Source: Bacteroides sp. (GTDB lineage Bacteria; Bacteroidota; Bacteroidia; Bacteroidales; UBA7960). Taken from it: a stretch of 49,504 nucleotides of DNA. This document shows, piece by piece, positions 16,707 to 24,754 of this stretch. The position numbers were made by a program, and so were the translations under genes. How positions within the stretch are numbered: position 1 is the stretch's first letter; each line of letters opens with the position of its first letter. The DNA is taken from contig JAZBOS010000132.1 of the NCBI GenBank assembly GCA_036351255.1, positions 1 to 49,504 of the forward strand, written 5' to 3'. The notes beneath the pieces were generated by a model. That model worked only from the letters and a program-made list of their open reading frames with translations, was not told the origin of the DNA and searched no databases.

Positions 16707-16914
16707 CAAAGATTTATTCCATACACCTTCAAGAATGTCCCTCAAATCTACCTAATGGCCAAAACTACCGCCATCTTGTTCAAAATCATCGGTAAGGAAA
16801 TGCGGAACGAGCCTGTATGACTCCATAATCTTATTCCCGGAAAGGGAAAATACCATCGTTTTCATATTCCAAATATTCAAAAAGCATTGTATGACCAGGC
16901 TCCTGTTTAAGACG

Positions 16915-16988
16915 GTGTTAAAACGTAGTTTATACGGTTTAAACCGTATAAACTACGAGGATGGTACCTCCCTGGTAAGGGGATGGTT
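16915..16988. repeat. 11-bp phased inverted-repeat element B
   Basis: Left units GTGTTAAAACG (16915) and TAGTTTATACG (16926) precede an 8-bp perfect palindrome GTTTAAAC (16937-16944). Right units are CGTATAAACTA (16945), CGAGGATGGTA (16956), CCTCCCTGGTA (16967) and AGGGGATGGTT (16978). The core 16924-16957 is a perfect 34-bp palindrome. The inner units resemble elements A and C, and the outer right units resemble element D, so this copy joins the two sequence types in one 11-bp frame. Confidence 0.85.
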
Positions 16989-17183
16989 CCAGCAAGGAAA
17001 TTTCTGAGAACAAATTTTTGGAATGCTTTATATTTAGTTTTCAATTATTTATTAAATTGCGAAAACATAAAAAAACGGGATGAATCGAAAAAAAGCTCCT
17101 TGTTTTTCATTTTTCTCTGCATGGCCCGGGAAGGGATGCATTTGGGCTTTCTTTAGCCGGCAAAATATTTGAATAAAAACCTT

Positions 17184-17696
17184 ATGGCCGAAACTGAGCT
17201 TCAGAAATTCCTGGTCAATCATTACAAGGCCAACATCCTTCACTATATGGATGAGCATCCCGGGGCCTTTGAAGAGGCCATCAGGCTGGCCCTGGGCCCT
17301 GAGTCACCCTATGCGTGGCGGGCATCGTGGATCCTTTGGAGTTGCATGGAAACCAATGATGCCCGGATCAGGCCCTTGGTCGGCGACCTGATTCGCAACC
17401 TTACGCAGGTGAAGGAAAACCGGCAGCGCGAATGGTTGATCATCCTTCAAAAAATGGAGATCGATGAGCAATACGAAGGCGTGCTGTATGATGCCTGTGT
17501 CGGGATCTGGGAGCAGGTGAACAAAAAACCCGGGGTAAGGCTTCACGCTTTCAGAATGATGGCTAAATTAGCAGACAAATATCCTGAACTGGCCAAAGAG
17601 ATGGCTTTCCTTTCGCAGGAGCATTACCTGGAAAGCCTGTCAGGCGGGGTCAGGTCGATCGTAACAAGAATGGCAAATCGTTTTGACAAGGCCTAA
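17184..17696 (+). CDS. Helical-repeat (HEAT-like) protein of unknown function
   Basis: The 170-residue product is all-helical in appearance, with repeated pairs of amphipathic helices (for example PYAWRASWILWSCMETND and PGVRLHAFRMMAKLADKYPE) that resemble HEAT repeats. It has no signal peptide, no membrane span and no cysteine motif. Such proteins usually act as protein-binding scaffolds, but no partner is evident. ATG at 17184 is preferred to the TTG at 17169. A zinc-ribbon gene follows after 71 bp and may be in the same transcript. I do not recognise a named family with confidence. Confidence 0.7.
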   Translation: MAETELQKFLVNHYKANILHYMDEHPGAFEEAIRLALGPESPYAWRASWILWSCMETNDARIRPLVGDLIRNLTQVKENRQREWLIILQKMEIDEQYEGVLYDACVGIWEQVNKKPGVRLHAFRMMAKLADKYPELAKEMAFLSQEHYLESLSGGVRSIVTRMANRFDKA

Positions 17697-17742
17697 GCCC
17701 TTTCAATAAAAAAAACGGGCCGGCTTCCTGTAGTTTCAAGTC

Positions 17743-17763
17743 ATTTTTCATTTAAAATTTTCT
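17743..17763 (+). repeat. Short 7-bp phased ATTTTTC array
   Basis: ATTTTTC, ATTTAAA and ATTTTCT start at 17743, 17750 and 17757, just before the ATG at 17768. It is a short, degenerate copy of the arrays at 9632 and 47655. Confidence 0.4.
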
Positions 17764-17767
17764 CAAC

Positions 17768-17980
17768 ATGAGCAGGTTTAGCAAACAAATACCACAGGAA
17801 TTCACCGTAAGGGGAAATGAATTAAAATGCCCGGTATGCGGAAATACGCGTTTCAGAACCAGGAAAGCCATGCTGAATACCTTTTGGGCCACCCTGTTCG
17901 ACCTTGATTTTGTCAACCGCAATGCCGATTGTTATGTATGTTCTGATTGCACCCATATTATGTGGTTTTTAGGCGATTGA
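17768..17980 (+). CDS. Small zinc-ribbon protein
   Basis: The 70-residue product carries Cys21 and Cys24 in LKCPVCGN and Cys55, Cys58 and Cys61 in ADCYVCSDCTHIMWFLGD. Two CxxC knuckles 31 residues apart make a zinc ribbon. The region between them (FRTRKAMLNTFWATLFDLDFVNR) is partly hydrophobic. Proteins of this size and pattern occur widely as uncharacterised ribbons; the ending CxxC..HIMWFL resembles a group that follows enzymes needing metal or nucleic acid binding, but no function can be assigned. It starts with ATG and has the base composition of its neighbours. Confidence 0.75.
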   Translation: MSRFSKQIPQEFTVRGNELKCPVCGNTRFRTRKAMLNTFWATLFDLDFVNRNADCYVCSDCTHIMWFLGD

Positions 17981-18099
17981 CGCCTTCGCCATTTTGCTGG
18001 ATTATCATTACTTCCAGGATTCAATGGCCAGAAGCCGGGGTGAACGCTTTGATTTCTTCAAATCCAACCTGGAAACGTTTTCCAAAGCGCGATAATGTT

Positions 18100-18107
18100 T
18101 ACTTTTG
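18100..18107 (+). promoter_or_regulatory. Promoter -7 box of the rRNA methyltransferase
   Basis: TACTTTTG matches the -7 consensus and ends 9 bp before ATG 18117. Such a short distance implies a very short leader. It also argues against the TTG start at 18105, which would lie at or before the transcription start. Confidence 0.45.
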
Positions 18108-18116
18108 CAACTTATT

Positions 18117-19316
18117 ATGCAAGGAAAACTAAAAATAATATTGCATCCCGGCAAGGACGGGGCAATAAGGCGATTTCACCCCTGGGTTTTCAGTGGGGCT
18201 ATCAAAAAAATTGAAGGTGAAGCCAGTGATGGCATGCACGCCGATGTGTTCAGTCATCATGGCGATTACCTGGGCGCCGGCATTTACCAGGATGCCACCA
18301 TAGCCATTCGAATCCTGGCTTTCCCCCCGGACCGTCCAGAACGTCTGGATGAAGCCTTCTGGACAGGAAAACTTGAGAAGGCTTTTCATCTGCGCAAGGA
18401 CTCCGGACTGAGCGTTAGCAAAGAAACCAATGTTTACCGCCTGGTGCACGGTGAGGGTGACCACCTGCCCGGACTCATCATCGACCATTACAACGGTCAC
18501 CTGGTGATCCAGGTGCACGCCACGGGGATGTATTATTATCTGGAAGCCATTACCGGTGCCCTGAAGAAGATTTACGGGACTGAACTGAAAAGCATTACCG
18601 ATAAAAGCCGGGAGACCCTTCCTGATACCTTCTGGCAGGGAAAAACCTTTTATGGCAATTTGTTTGGTGAAACCGGACTGGTGGAGGTCATGGAATATGG
18701 CCATAAGTTCCTGATCGACATTGAGAAAGGGCAAAAAACCGGCTTCTTCATTGATCAGCGCGAAAACCGGAAAATCCTTGGACAATATGCTGCTGGTCGC
18801 AAAGTGCTGAATACCTTTTGTTATTCCGGTGGATTTTCGGTATATGGCCTTCAGGCGGGGGCCACCGAAATGCATTCGCTCGACAGCTCGGCCAGGGCCA
18901 TTGAACTGACCGAACGTAATATTGCATTGAATTTTGGTGAAGAACCCCGGCACCGCTCCATAACCCAGGATTCCCTGCAGTATCTGAAGCATACGGATGA
19001 GACCTACGATGTGATTATTCTGGATCCCCCTGCTTATGCCAAACACACTCACGCGCGCCACAACGCCCTGCAGGGCTATAAGCGCCTGAACCTGGAAGCC
19101 ATGCGTAAGATCAAGCCTGGTGGACTGTTATTCACCTTCAGCTGCTCACAAGTGGTCGATATGCCACTCTTCAGGGGTGCAGTGCTGGCCGCGGCCATTG
19201 AATCGGGCAGGAGTATCCGCATCCTGCACCAGCTGAACCAGCCTGCCGATCACCCGGTAAATATTTTTCACCCGGAAGGAGAATACCTGAAGGGACTGGT
19301 GCTGAAAGTGGAATAA
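18117..19316 (+). CDS. Class I SAM-dependent rRNA methyltransferase (RlmI-like)
   Basis: The 399-residue protein has an N-terminal PUA-like RNA-binding domain (about residues 1-75, HPWVFSGAIKKIEGEA) and a C-terminal Rossmann methyltransferase. Motif I is LNTFCYSGGFSVYGLQAGA, motif IV LDPPAYAKH, and the segment LLFTFSCSQVVD carries the conserved cysteine of the 5-methylcytosine group. E. coli RlmI methylates C1962 of 23S rRNA, and the full-length match to that family makes this the likely reaction. ATG at 18117 is chosen over the upstream TTG because of the -7 box position. Downstream is a 201-bp gap with 9-bp phased arrays before the MATE gene. Confidence 0.9.
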   Translation: MQGKLKIILHPGKDGAIRRFHPWVFSGAIKKIEGEASDGMHADVFSHHGDYLGAGIYQDATIAIRILAFPPDRPERLDEAFWTGKLEKAFHLRKDSGLSVSKETNVYRLVHGEGDHLPGLIIDHYNGHLVIQVHATGMYYYLEAITGALKKIYGTELKSITDKSRETLPDTFWQGKTFYGNLFGETGLVEVMEYGHKFLIDIEKGQKTGFFIDQRENRKILGQYAAGRKVLNTFCYSGGFSVYGLQAGATEMHSLDSSARAIELTERNIALNFGEEPRHRSITQDSLQYLKHTDETYDVIILDPPAYAKHTHARHNALQGYKRLNLEAMRKIKPGGLLFTFSCSQVVDMPLFRGAVLAAAIESGRSIRILHQLNQPADHPVNIFHPEGEYLKGLVLKVE

Positions 19317-19318
19317 GT

Positions 19319-19351
19319 GTTGTCGTGGTTGTCAGGGTTGTCTTGGTTGTC
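19319..19351 (-). repeat. 9-bp phased array, GTTGTC on plus strand
   Basis: GTTGTC occurs at 19319, 19328, 19337 and 19346, exactly every 9 bp, right after the methyltransferase stop. It is the inverse of the GACAAC array at 19502-19525, so the two bracket the gap before the MATE gene. Confidence 0.75.
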
Positions 19352-19501
19352 ATAGTTATTCCCGCATGTTTGGGATTGACGGGTTGGTTTTTGATTTTTC
19401 AGGGTTGTGGTGTTTGAGCAATCTAGTGAGATTTGAATATTGAACAGGATTAAACGATTTAAGATTTTTGAAGGATAAACTTATTGCGCGAACGCGAAGC
19501 G

Positions 19502-19525
19502 GACAACAACGACAACAATGACAAC
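19502..19525 (+). repeat. 9-bp phased GACAAC array
   Basis: GACAAC occurs at 19502, 19511 and 19520, each 9 bp apart. The array runs into the start codon of the MATE gene (ATG 19518) and its second to third codons (ACA ACT). Confidence 0.65.
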
Positions 19526-20864
19526 TCTTCAAACCCCCTTCAGCAATACCTATCGCTCCATCTGGAAAATCTCCTACCCGATTATCATTGGTCTGGTGGC
19601 CCAGAACCTGATGGTTGTCATTGACACTGCTTTTCTGGGGCGCCTGGGAGAAGTCACCCTGGGAGCTGCTGCCATCGGGGGATTGTTTTACCTCACGCTG
19701 GTGATGTTTGGGGCGGGTTTTGGAATAGGTCTGCAAATCATCATCGGACGCCGAAACGGGGCAGGTCGCTTGCGGACCATCGGGCGAATCTTCGATCACG
19801 GCCTGTATTTCATGGTTGGGCTGGCCCTGTTGCTTATCGTTTTCATTAGCCTTGCCGCCCCTGCCCTGCTGGAACGCTTTATCAACTCGCCTGCCATCCT
19901 TGAGCAGAGTTTGATATTCATCAGTTACAGGCGTTTCGGGTACTTTTTCGGCTTCCTCATTATGGTGTTCAACTCCTTTTATGTAGGGATTGTGCGCACC
20001 CGTATGGTGTCGGTAGCCACAATCCTGATGGCAGTAAGCAATATGATCCTTGACTACGGACTAATCTTTGGCAATTTCGGACTGCCTGAAATGGGCATCG
20101 CAGGTGCCGCCCTGGCCACCAATCTGGCCGAATTCATCACTTTTTTGTTTTATCTGTTGTGGTCCTTTAAAAACAAGTGTATCACTTCCTTCAGGCTATT
20201 GCGTTTCCACAAGCCCAAAAAACGCCTCTACAATGACCTGTTGAGACTTTCCATCCCCGTGATGTTTCAGCATTTCATCTCCTTTTCCGCCTGGTTCATT
20301 TTCTTTATGATCCTGGAGCAAATCGGAGAGACTGCCCTTGCTGCTTCCAACATTACCCGAAGTGTATATATGCTGCTGATGATCCCGGTATGGGGGCTGA
20401 GTTCGGCCACTACTACCCTGGTTAGCAACATTATCGGACAGGGAAAATCAGATGAAGTGATGTCAATGGTCAAAAAGATCCTGACCATCAGTGTGGTTGC
20501 CAACCTTATTCTTATCCAGTCCCTGATTTTCTTTCCCCGCACGGTCATTTCCTTTTTTACCGACAGTCCAGAACTGGTGGAAGCCACCCTTCCCCTGCTG
20601 CGGGTCATTACCCTTTCGTTAACGGTTTTTTCGGTGAGCATGATCATATTCAGCGCCCTTTCGGGAACCGGTAAAACCGGCACAGCCCTCCGCATAGAGG
20701 TGATCTCCATCATTGTTTACCTGCTTTTCGCTTTCATCCTGGCAGTGGGTTTCGACGCCCCTGCAAGCGGGGTTTGGTTTGTGGAAGTATTGTACTTTTC
20801 CATTATCGGAATCTTCGCATACATATTTCTCAAGCACGGCACCTGGAAAGAACTGGTGGTTTAA
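19518..20864 (+). CDS. MATE family efflux transporter
   Basis: The 448-residue inner-membrane protein has about twelve hydrophobic spans in two six-helix halves, as expected for MATE antiporters that export drugs or metabolites in exchange for Na+ or H+. Family features are SYPIIIGLVAQNLMVVIDTAFLGRLGE at the first two helices (in pieces YPIIIGLVAQNL and DTAFLGRLGEV) and a GLSSATTTLVSNIIGQGK segment in the second half. Length is usual. ATG at 19518 overlaps the last GACAAC repeat. The substrate is unknown. The next gene starts 198 bp after the stop if the signal-peptide start is used. Confidence 0.93.
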   Translation: MTTLQTPFSNTYRSIWKISYPIIIGLVAQNLMVVIDTAFLGRLGEVTLGAAAIGGLFYLTLVMFGAGFGIGLQIIIGRRNGAGRLRTIGRIFDHGLYFMVGLALLLIVFISLAAPALLERFINSPAILEQSLIFISYRRFGYFFGFLIMVFNSFYVGIVRTRMVSVATILMAVSNMILDYGLIFGNFGLPEMGIAGAALATNLAEFITFLFYLLWSFKNKCITSFRLLRFHKPKKRLYNDLLRLSIPVMFQHFISFSAWFIFFMILEQIGETALAASNITRSVYMLLMIPVWGLSSATTTLVSNIIGQGKSDEVMSMVKKILTISVVANLILIQSLIFFPRTVISFFTDSPELVEATLPLLRVITLSLTVFSVSMIIFSALSGTGKTGTALRIEVISIIVYLLFAFILAVGFDAPASGVWFVEVLYFSIIGIFAYIFLKHGTWKELVV

Positions 20865-21010
20865 GGATTTATGCCGGGAATAGCTTACTCACTGGTGCAA
20901 ACAATCCTGAAAGCTTTGCATCCCGGTTTCCCTAAAATTTCTGTTATTTTAACAGGTACCTTTTATGCGCTGGAATATTTGCTTTCTGGCAGGAAAGCGG
21001 TAAATTCCTT

Positions 21011-21018
21011 TATATTTG
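21011..21018 (+). promoter_or_regulatory. Promoter -7 box of the NagZ/serine hydrolase gene
   Basis: TATATTTG fits the -7 consensus and lies 44 bp before ATG 21063. Its place inside the longer open frame that begins at 20871 supports 21063 as the real start. Confidence 0.5.
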
Positions 21019-21062
21019 CAGACAGGAATTTTTGTTGTGTTAATTTTTTTGGCTTTACATCG

Positions 21063-24056
21063 ATGCGCAGGTTTTTGATATACTTCCCCTTTTTCGTTTT
21101 GTTCTTCATAGTCCCGGTCAGTTCTCAGCCCCTTCAACCCAAGGGGCAGCTTTCCGCTGAAGACCTGGCTTCTGAAATGGATTTCAGCACCCCCTGGGTG
21201 GATTCCGTCATAAATAGTCTAAGCCTGGAGCAGCGCATCGGGCAATTGATCATGATAGCGGTACATACCGACCAGGGGCGCGACTATTACAACCTGATTG
21301 AGCGACAGATACGGGACCATAAGCTGGGCGGGGTGGTTTTTTTTAAAGGAGGGCCTGTCAGGCAGGTACAGATCACCAACCGGCTCCAGGCCGCAGCCAC
21401 TACGCCTCTTTTGGTCGCTATGGATGCCGAATGGGGCCCTGCCATGCGCCTTGACAGTGTAATGGCATTTCCCTATCACCTCACCATGGGCGCCATTGCC
21501 GGAGAAGGCCTGGTATATGAAATGGGACTGGAAGCCGGCAGGCAACTCAGTCGGCTGGGGGTTCACATGTGCTTTGGACCGGTGGTGGATGTGAATACAA
21601 ATCCGGACAACCCAGTAGTGAATTACCGCTCATTTGGCGAAAGCCGCTTTAATGTGGCTCAGAAAGGCATCGCCTATATGCGGGGCTTACAAAATGCAGG
21701 GGTTATCGCTTCCGCCAAGCATTTTCCCGGTCATGGCGACACCCATACCGATTCGCATCATACCCTTCCACTCATCGATCACAGCAGAGAAGAACTCGAC
21801 TCCATTCATATTTACCCCTTTCGCAGGCTCATTGAAAATGGATTGCAATCCGTCATGGTGGGTCACCTGGAGGTTCCTTCCATTGAAGCTGGGCGGAATC
21901 TGGCTTCTTCCCTTTCCTACAATGTGATCAGTGAGCTCCTGATAAAAGACCTTGGCTTTAAAGGCCTGGTAATTTCGGATGCGCTCAACATGAGAGGGGT
22001 TAGCGACCATTTCAAGTCAGGCGATCTTGAATTGCGTGCCCTGAAGGCGGGCAATGACCTTCTGTTGATGCCCGGGAATATTCCCCTGGCCATTCATACC
22101 ATTCGAGATGCTGTTCTTAGTGGTGATCTTGAGGAAGAAGCACTGAATCATAAGGTAAGAAAGGTGTTGTATTATAAGCAGAAGGCAGGCCTTGACCGTT
22201 TTGAAAAAATCAATCCGGAACATTTGATCGGGGACTTGAATTCCAGTTCAGTCAATGTGCTTAACAAACGGCTTGCACAGGCCGCTGTATCATTAATCCG
22301 GAACCAGGAAGAGATCATTCCCGTCAGGAATACCGAAGGAAAGCGGATTGCGGTGCTTTCGATTGGTCAGGATATCGGAAATCCATTCCAGTCGATGCTT
22401 GGAAAGTATGCTGAATTGGAGCAATTTTCGTTGCCCAAGAATCACAACGAAGCGCAAACCACGGATATGCTCCGTCGCTTGCGTGAATTTGAACTGGTGG
22501 TGGTGGGGCTTCACCGGAACAATCACAACCTTGGCAGGAATTATGGCATCAGCCATGGAAACATTGCTTTTCTGAGCGCCCTGACCAAGAGGCAGGCAGT
22601 CATTATTTCGGTCTTTGCCAATCCTTACAGCCTCCGTGCCTTTGGAGACATTGCCCTCGAGCCCGATGGCCTGATAGTGGCTTACCAGGATGGACAATAC
22701 TTTGAGGAAGCTGCCGCACAGGTGATCATCGGGGGGCTCCCCGCCAAGGGCAGGCTGCCAGTATCCATCCCACCTCATTTCCCTGTTTATAAAGGCATTC
22801 AAACCCCTGAGAATTTCAGGATATCGTTTTCGGAGCCTGAAGAGGCAGGCATACAAGCTCAATACCTGAATGCCATTGACAGCCTCGCTAGGATGGGCAT
22901 CGACAGCATGGCCTATCCGGGATGTCAGATAGCCATTGTGAAGGATGGAAAACTTTTTTACCACAAAGCTTTTGGCTTTCACACCTATTTTAACCGGCAG
23001 CCTGTGACCCTCGACGACCTTTACGACCTGGCTTCAGTGACCAAAGTGGTTGCTACTACGGCCTCGGTGATGCGTTTAACAGATGAGGGTAAAGTCAATC
23101 TGCAGAAAAACCTTGGACATTACTTGCCGTGGCTTAAAAAAAGTGACAAGGAAAAAATAGGTTTGCGTGATTTATTGGCTCACCAGGGCAGGTTGCGTCC
23201 CTGGATTCCATTTTTCAACAACACCCTTGAAGATGGGAAACCCAGAGATGGGATCTTCAGCCCGGATTATTCTGAAGAATTTCCCGTGAAGGTAGCCGAT
23301 GGGCTTTTTATTCATCAATCTTTCCGCGATACGCTTTTCGGGCAAATCATGGAATCGCCCCTGCTCAGACGCAGGAATTACCGTTACAGCGATCTGGGGT
23401 TCATTATGCTGACCGAACTGGTTGAACGCCAAAGCGGGCTAACCCTGGATCAATACGTCGCCAACACATTTTATAAGCCGCTCGGCTTGCGAACGATCAC
23501 CTTCAACCCCCTTGAGAAATTTCCTGCCAACAGGATCGTTCCCTCGGAGAATGATACCCTGTTTCGGAAACAAATCCTCAGAGGCTATGTCAATGATCCC
23601 AATGCGGCCATGCTTGGGGGTGTTTCGGGCCATGCGGGATTATTCTCCAATGCCCTGGATCTGGCAGTGTTTATGCAAATGTTATTGCAGGGCGGAGAAT
23701 ACGCTGGGCATAAATACCTGGATCCCACCACAGTCAGGGAATTTACGCGGGTTCAGTTTGCCGGGAACCGCAATCGGAGAGGCCTGGGGTTTGACAAGCC
23801 TGCCATCACCCCCGCCAACGGCAGTCCCGCTTGCCACTCTGCTTCACCCCTGAGCTACGGCCACACTGGCTTTACCGGAACCTTCGTATGGGTTGACCCT
23901 AAAGAAAATCTGGTATTTGTCTTCCTTTCCAACCGAACTTTCCCTTACCCTTCGAACGGAAAAATTTCGGAACTGGATATCAGGATCAACATGCAGCAAG
24001 CCATTTATGATGCCATTGAGCAATCGCGGCCAAAGGTATTATCTGATTTGGATTAG
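21063..24056 (+). CDS. GH3 beta-N-acetylhexosaminidase (NagZ-like) fused to serine beta-lactamase-like hydrolase
   Basis: ATG 21063 gives a signal peptide (MRRFLIYFPFFVLFFIVP) and a 997-residue protein; the 64 codons upstream are not protein-like. Residues 45-370 form a GH3 domain of the NagZ branch, with the loop dyad motif KHFPGHGDTHTDSHH (His220) and nucleophile Asp306 in VISDALNMRG. A GH3 C-terminal domain follows (to about 590). Residues 600-990 are a class C beta-lactamase/DD-peptidase fold with SVTK (Ser658, Lys661), RYSDLGFIM and the C-terminal GHTGFTGT. Together they could release GlcNAc and act on peptides or esters of cell-wall fragments in the periplasm. Both active sites look intact. 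Such fusions are known in Bacteroidota. Confidence 0.92.
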   Translation: MRRFLIYFPFFVLFFIVPVSSQPLQPKGQLSAEDLASEMDFSTPWVDSVINSLSLEQRIGQLIMIAVHTDQGRDYYNLIERQIRDHKLGGVVFFKGGPVRQVQITNRLQAAATTPLLVAMDAEWGPAMRLDSVMAFPYHLTMGAIAGEGLVYEMGLEAGRQLSRLGVHMCFGPVVDVNTNPDNPVVNYRSFGESRFNVAQKGIAYMRGLQNAGVIASAKHFPGHGDTHTDSHHTLPLIDHSREELDSIHIYPFRRLIENGLQSVMVGHLEVPSIEAGRNLASSLSYNVISELLIKDLGFKGLVISDALNMRGVSDHFKSGDLELRALKAGNDLLLMPGNIPLAIHTIRDAVLSGDLEEEALNHKVRKVLYYKQKAGLDRFEKINPEHLIGDLNSSSVNVLNKRLAQAAVSLIRNQEEIIPVRNTEGKRIAVLSIGQDIGNPFQSMLGKYAELEQFSLPKNHNEAQTTDMLRRLREFELVVVGLHRNNHNLGRNYGISHGNIAFLSALTKRQAVIISVFANPYSLRAFGDIALEPDGLIVAYQDGQYFEEAAAQVIIGGLPAKGRLPVSIPPHFPVYKGIQTPENFRISFSEPEEAGIQAQYLNAIDSLARMGIDSMAYPGCQIAIVKDGKLFYHKAFGFHTYFNRQPVTLDDLYDLASVTKVVATTASVMRLTDEGKVNLQKNLGHYLPWLKKSDKEKIGLRDLLAHQGRLRPWIPFFNNTLEDGKPRDGIFSPDYSEEFPVKVADGLFIHQSFRDTLFGQIMESPLLRRRNYRYSDLGFIMLTELVERQSGLTLDQYVANTFYKPLGLRTITFNPLEKFPANRIVPSENDTLFRKQILRGYVNDPNAAMLGGVSGHAGLFSNALDLAVFMQMLLQGGEYAGHKYLDPTTVREFTRVQFAGNRNRRGLGFDKPAITPANGSPACHSASPLSYGHTGFTGTFVWVDPKENLVFVFLSNRTFPYPSNGKISELDIRINMQQAIYDAIEQSRPKVLSDLD

Positions 24057-24079
24057 CATTACATAAAACCTTCTCAGCT

Positions 24080-24739
24080 ATGTTTTTAAACATCCCCTTG
24101 ATTGAATGGATTGGTTACCTTGGATCGGTAGTGGTGGCCATCTCCCTTACCATGAGCTCCATCATCAGGCTGCGATGGCTTAATCTGGCGGGTTCAGCAG
24201 TCTTTTCCTTTTACGGCTTTGCCATTGGTTCGCTTCCGGTTGGCCTGTTAAACCTGTTCATTGCCTTTGTAAACATTTACTTCCTATCCTCTATTTATTT
24301 ACGAAAGGATGCTTATAAACTGTTATCCATTCAAGGTGATAATCCCTACATCAGTTATTTCCTGGACTTTTACAAAGCTGAGATCAGGAAGTTCTTCCCT
24401 GATTTTGAGCAGAACAAGCACCAAATGCTGGAAGAAAGGGAGCAGCCCATTTCTCTTATCATTCTGCGAAACGCTGCGGTGGCAGGGCTTTTCCTGGGAA
24501 ATCAACAGGATGGTGACGTTGAGGTTTACCTTGATTTTGTGATCCCAGAATACCGCGATATGAAGCCCGGGAAATTCCTTTATGAAAAAAACCTGAATTT
24601 TTTCAGGAGAAAGGGCATTAAACGCCTGGTGAGCCAGGTTAAGAATGAAAAGCACCTGCACTACCTCAAACATATGGGGTTTGAAGAGCAGGATGAAAAA
24701 CCGGAAAAGAAATTGTTAATCAAAACAATTAAAAACTAA
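24080..24739 (+). CDS. YgjV-like membrane domain fused to GNAT acetyltransferase
   Basis: The first 75 residues hold three hydrophobic helices (IEWIGYLGSVVVAISLTM, LNLAGSAVFSFYGFAIGS, VGLLNLFIAFVNIYFLSSIY) that match the YgjV inner-membrane family. The rest (about 85-215) reads as a GNAT domain with beta strands ISLIILRNAAVAGLFLG, VEVYLDFVIPEYRDMKPGKF (acetyl-CoA loop region) and HLHYLKHMGFEEQ near the end. This gives an acetyltransferase tethered to the cytoplasmic face of the inner membrane. The substrate is unknown. It starts 23 bp after the NagZ fusion gene and ends 15 bp before the next membrane protein, so the three probably form an operon. Confidence 0.8.
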   Translation: MFLNIPLIEWIGYLGSVVVAISLTMSSIIRLRWLNLAGSAVFSFYGFAIGSLPVGLLNLFIAFVNIYFLSSIYLRKDAYKLLSIQGDNPYISYFLDFYKAEIRKFFPDFEQNKHQMLEEREQPISLIILRNAAVAGLFLGNQQDGDVEVYLDFVIPEYRDMKPGKFLYEKNLNFFRRKGIKRLVSQVKNEKHLHYLKHMGFEEQDEKPEKKLLIKTIKN

Positions 24740-24754
24740 TCAATTAAAGACTTT

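Larger units (their letters stand above)
16669..17183. other. 515-bp gap between divergent genes
   Basis: The gap separates the divergently transcribed LytS operon and the helical-repeat protein. It holds the LytS -7 box and the 11-bp phased element B (16915-16988). Nothing else could be recognised; no ORF of note or RNA gene is seen. Confidence 0.6.

Noticed and set aside
18129..19061. 310-codon minus-strand frame opposite the rRNA methyltransferase
   Set aside because: Shadow of a well-supported gene with PUA and methyltransferase motifs on the plus strand.
20871..21062. N-terminal extension of the NagZ fusion by 64 codons
   Set aside because: A -7 promoter box lies inside it and a signal peptide starts at ATG 21063.
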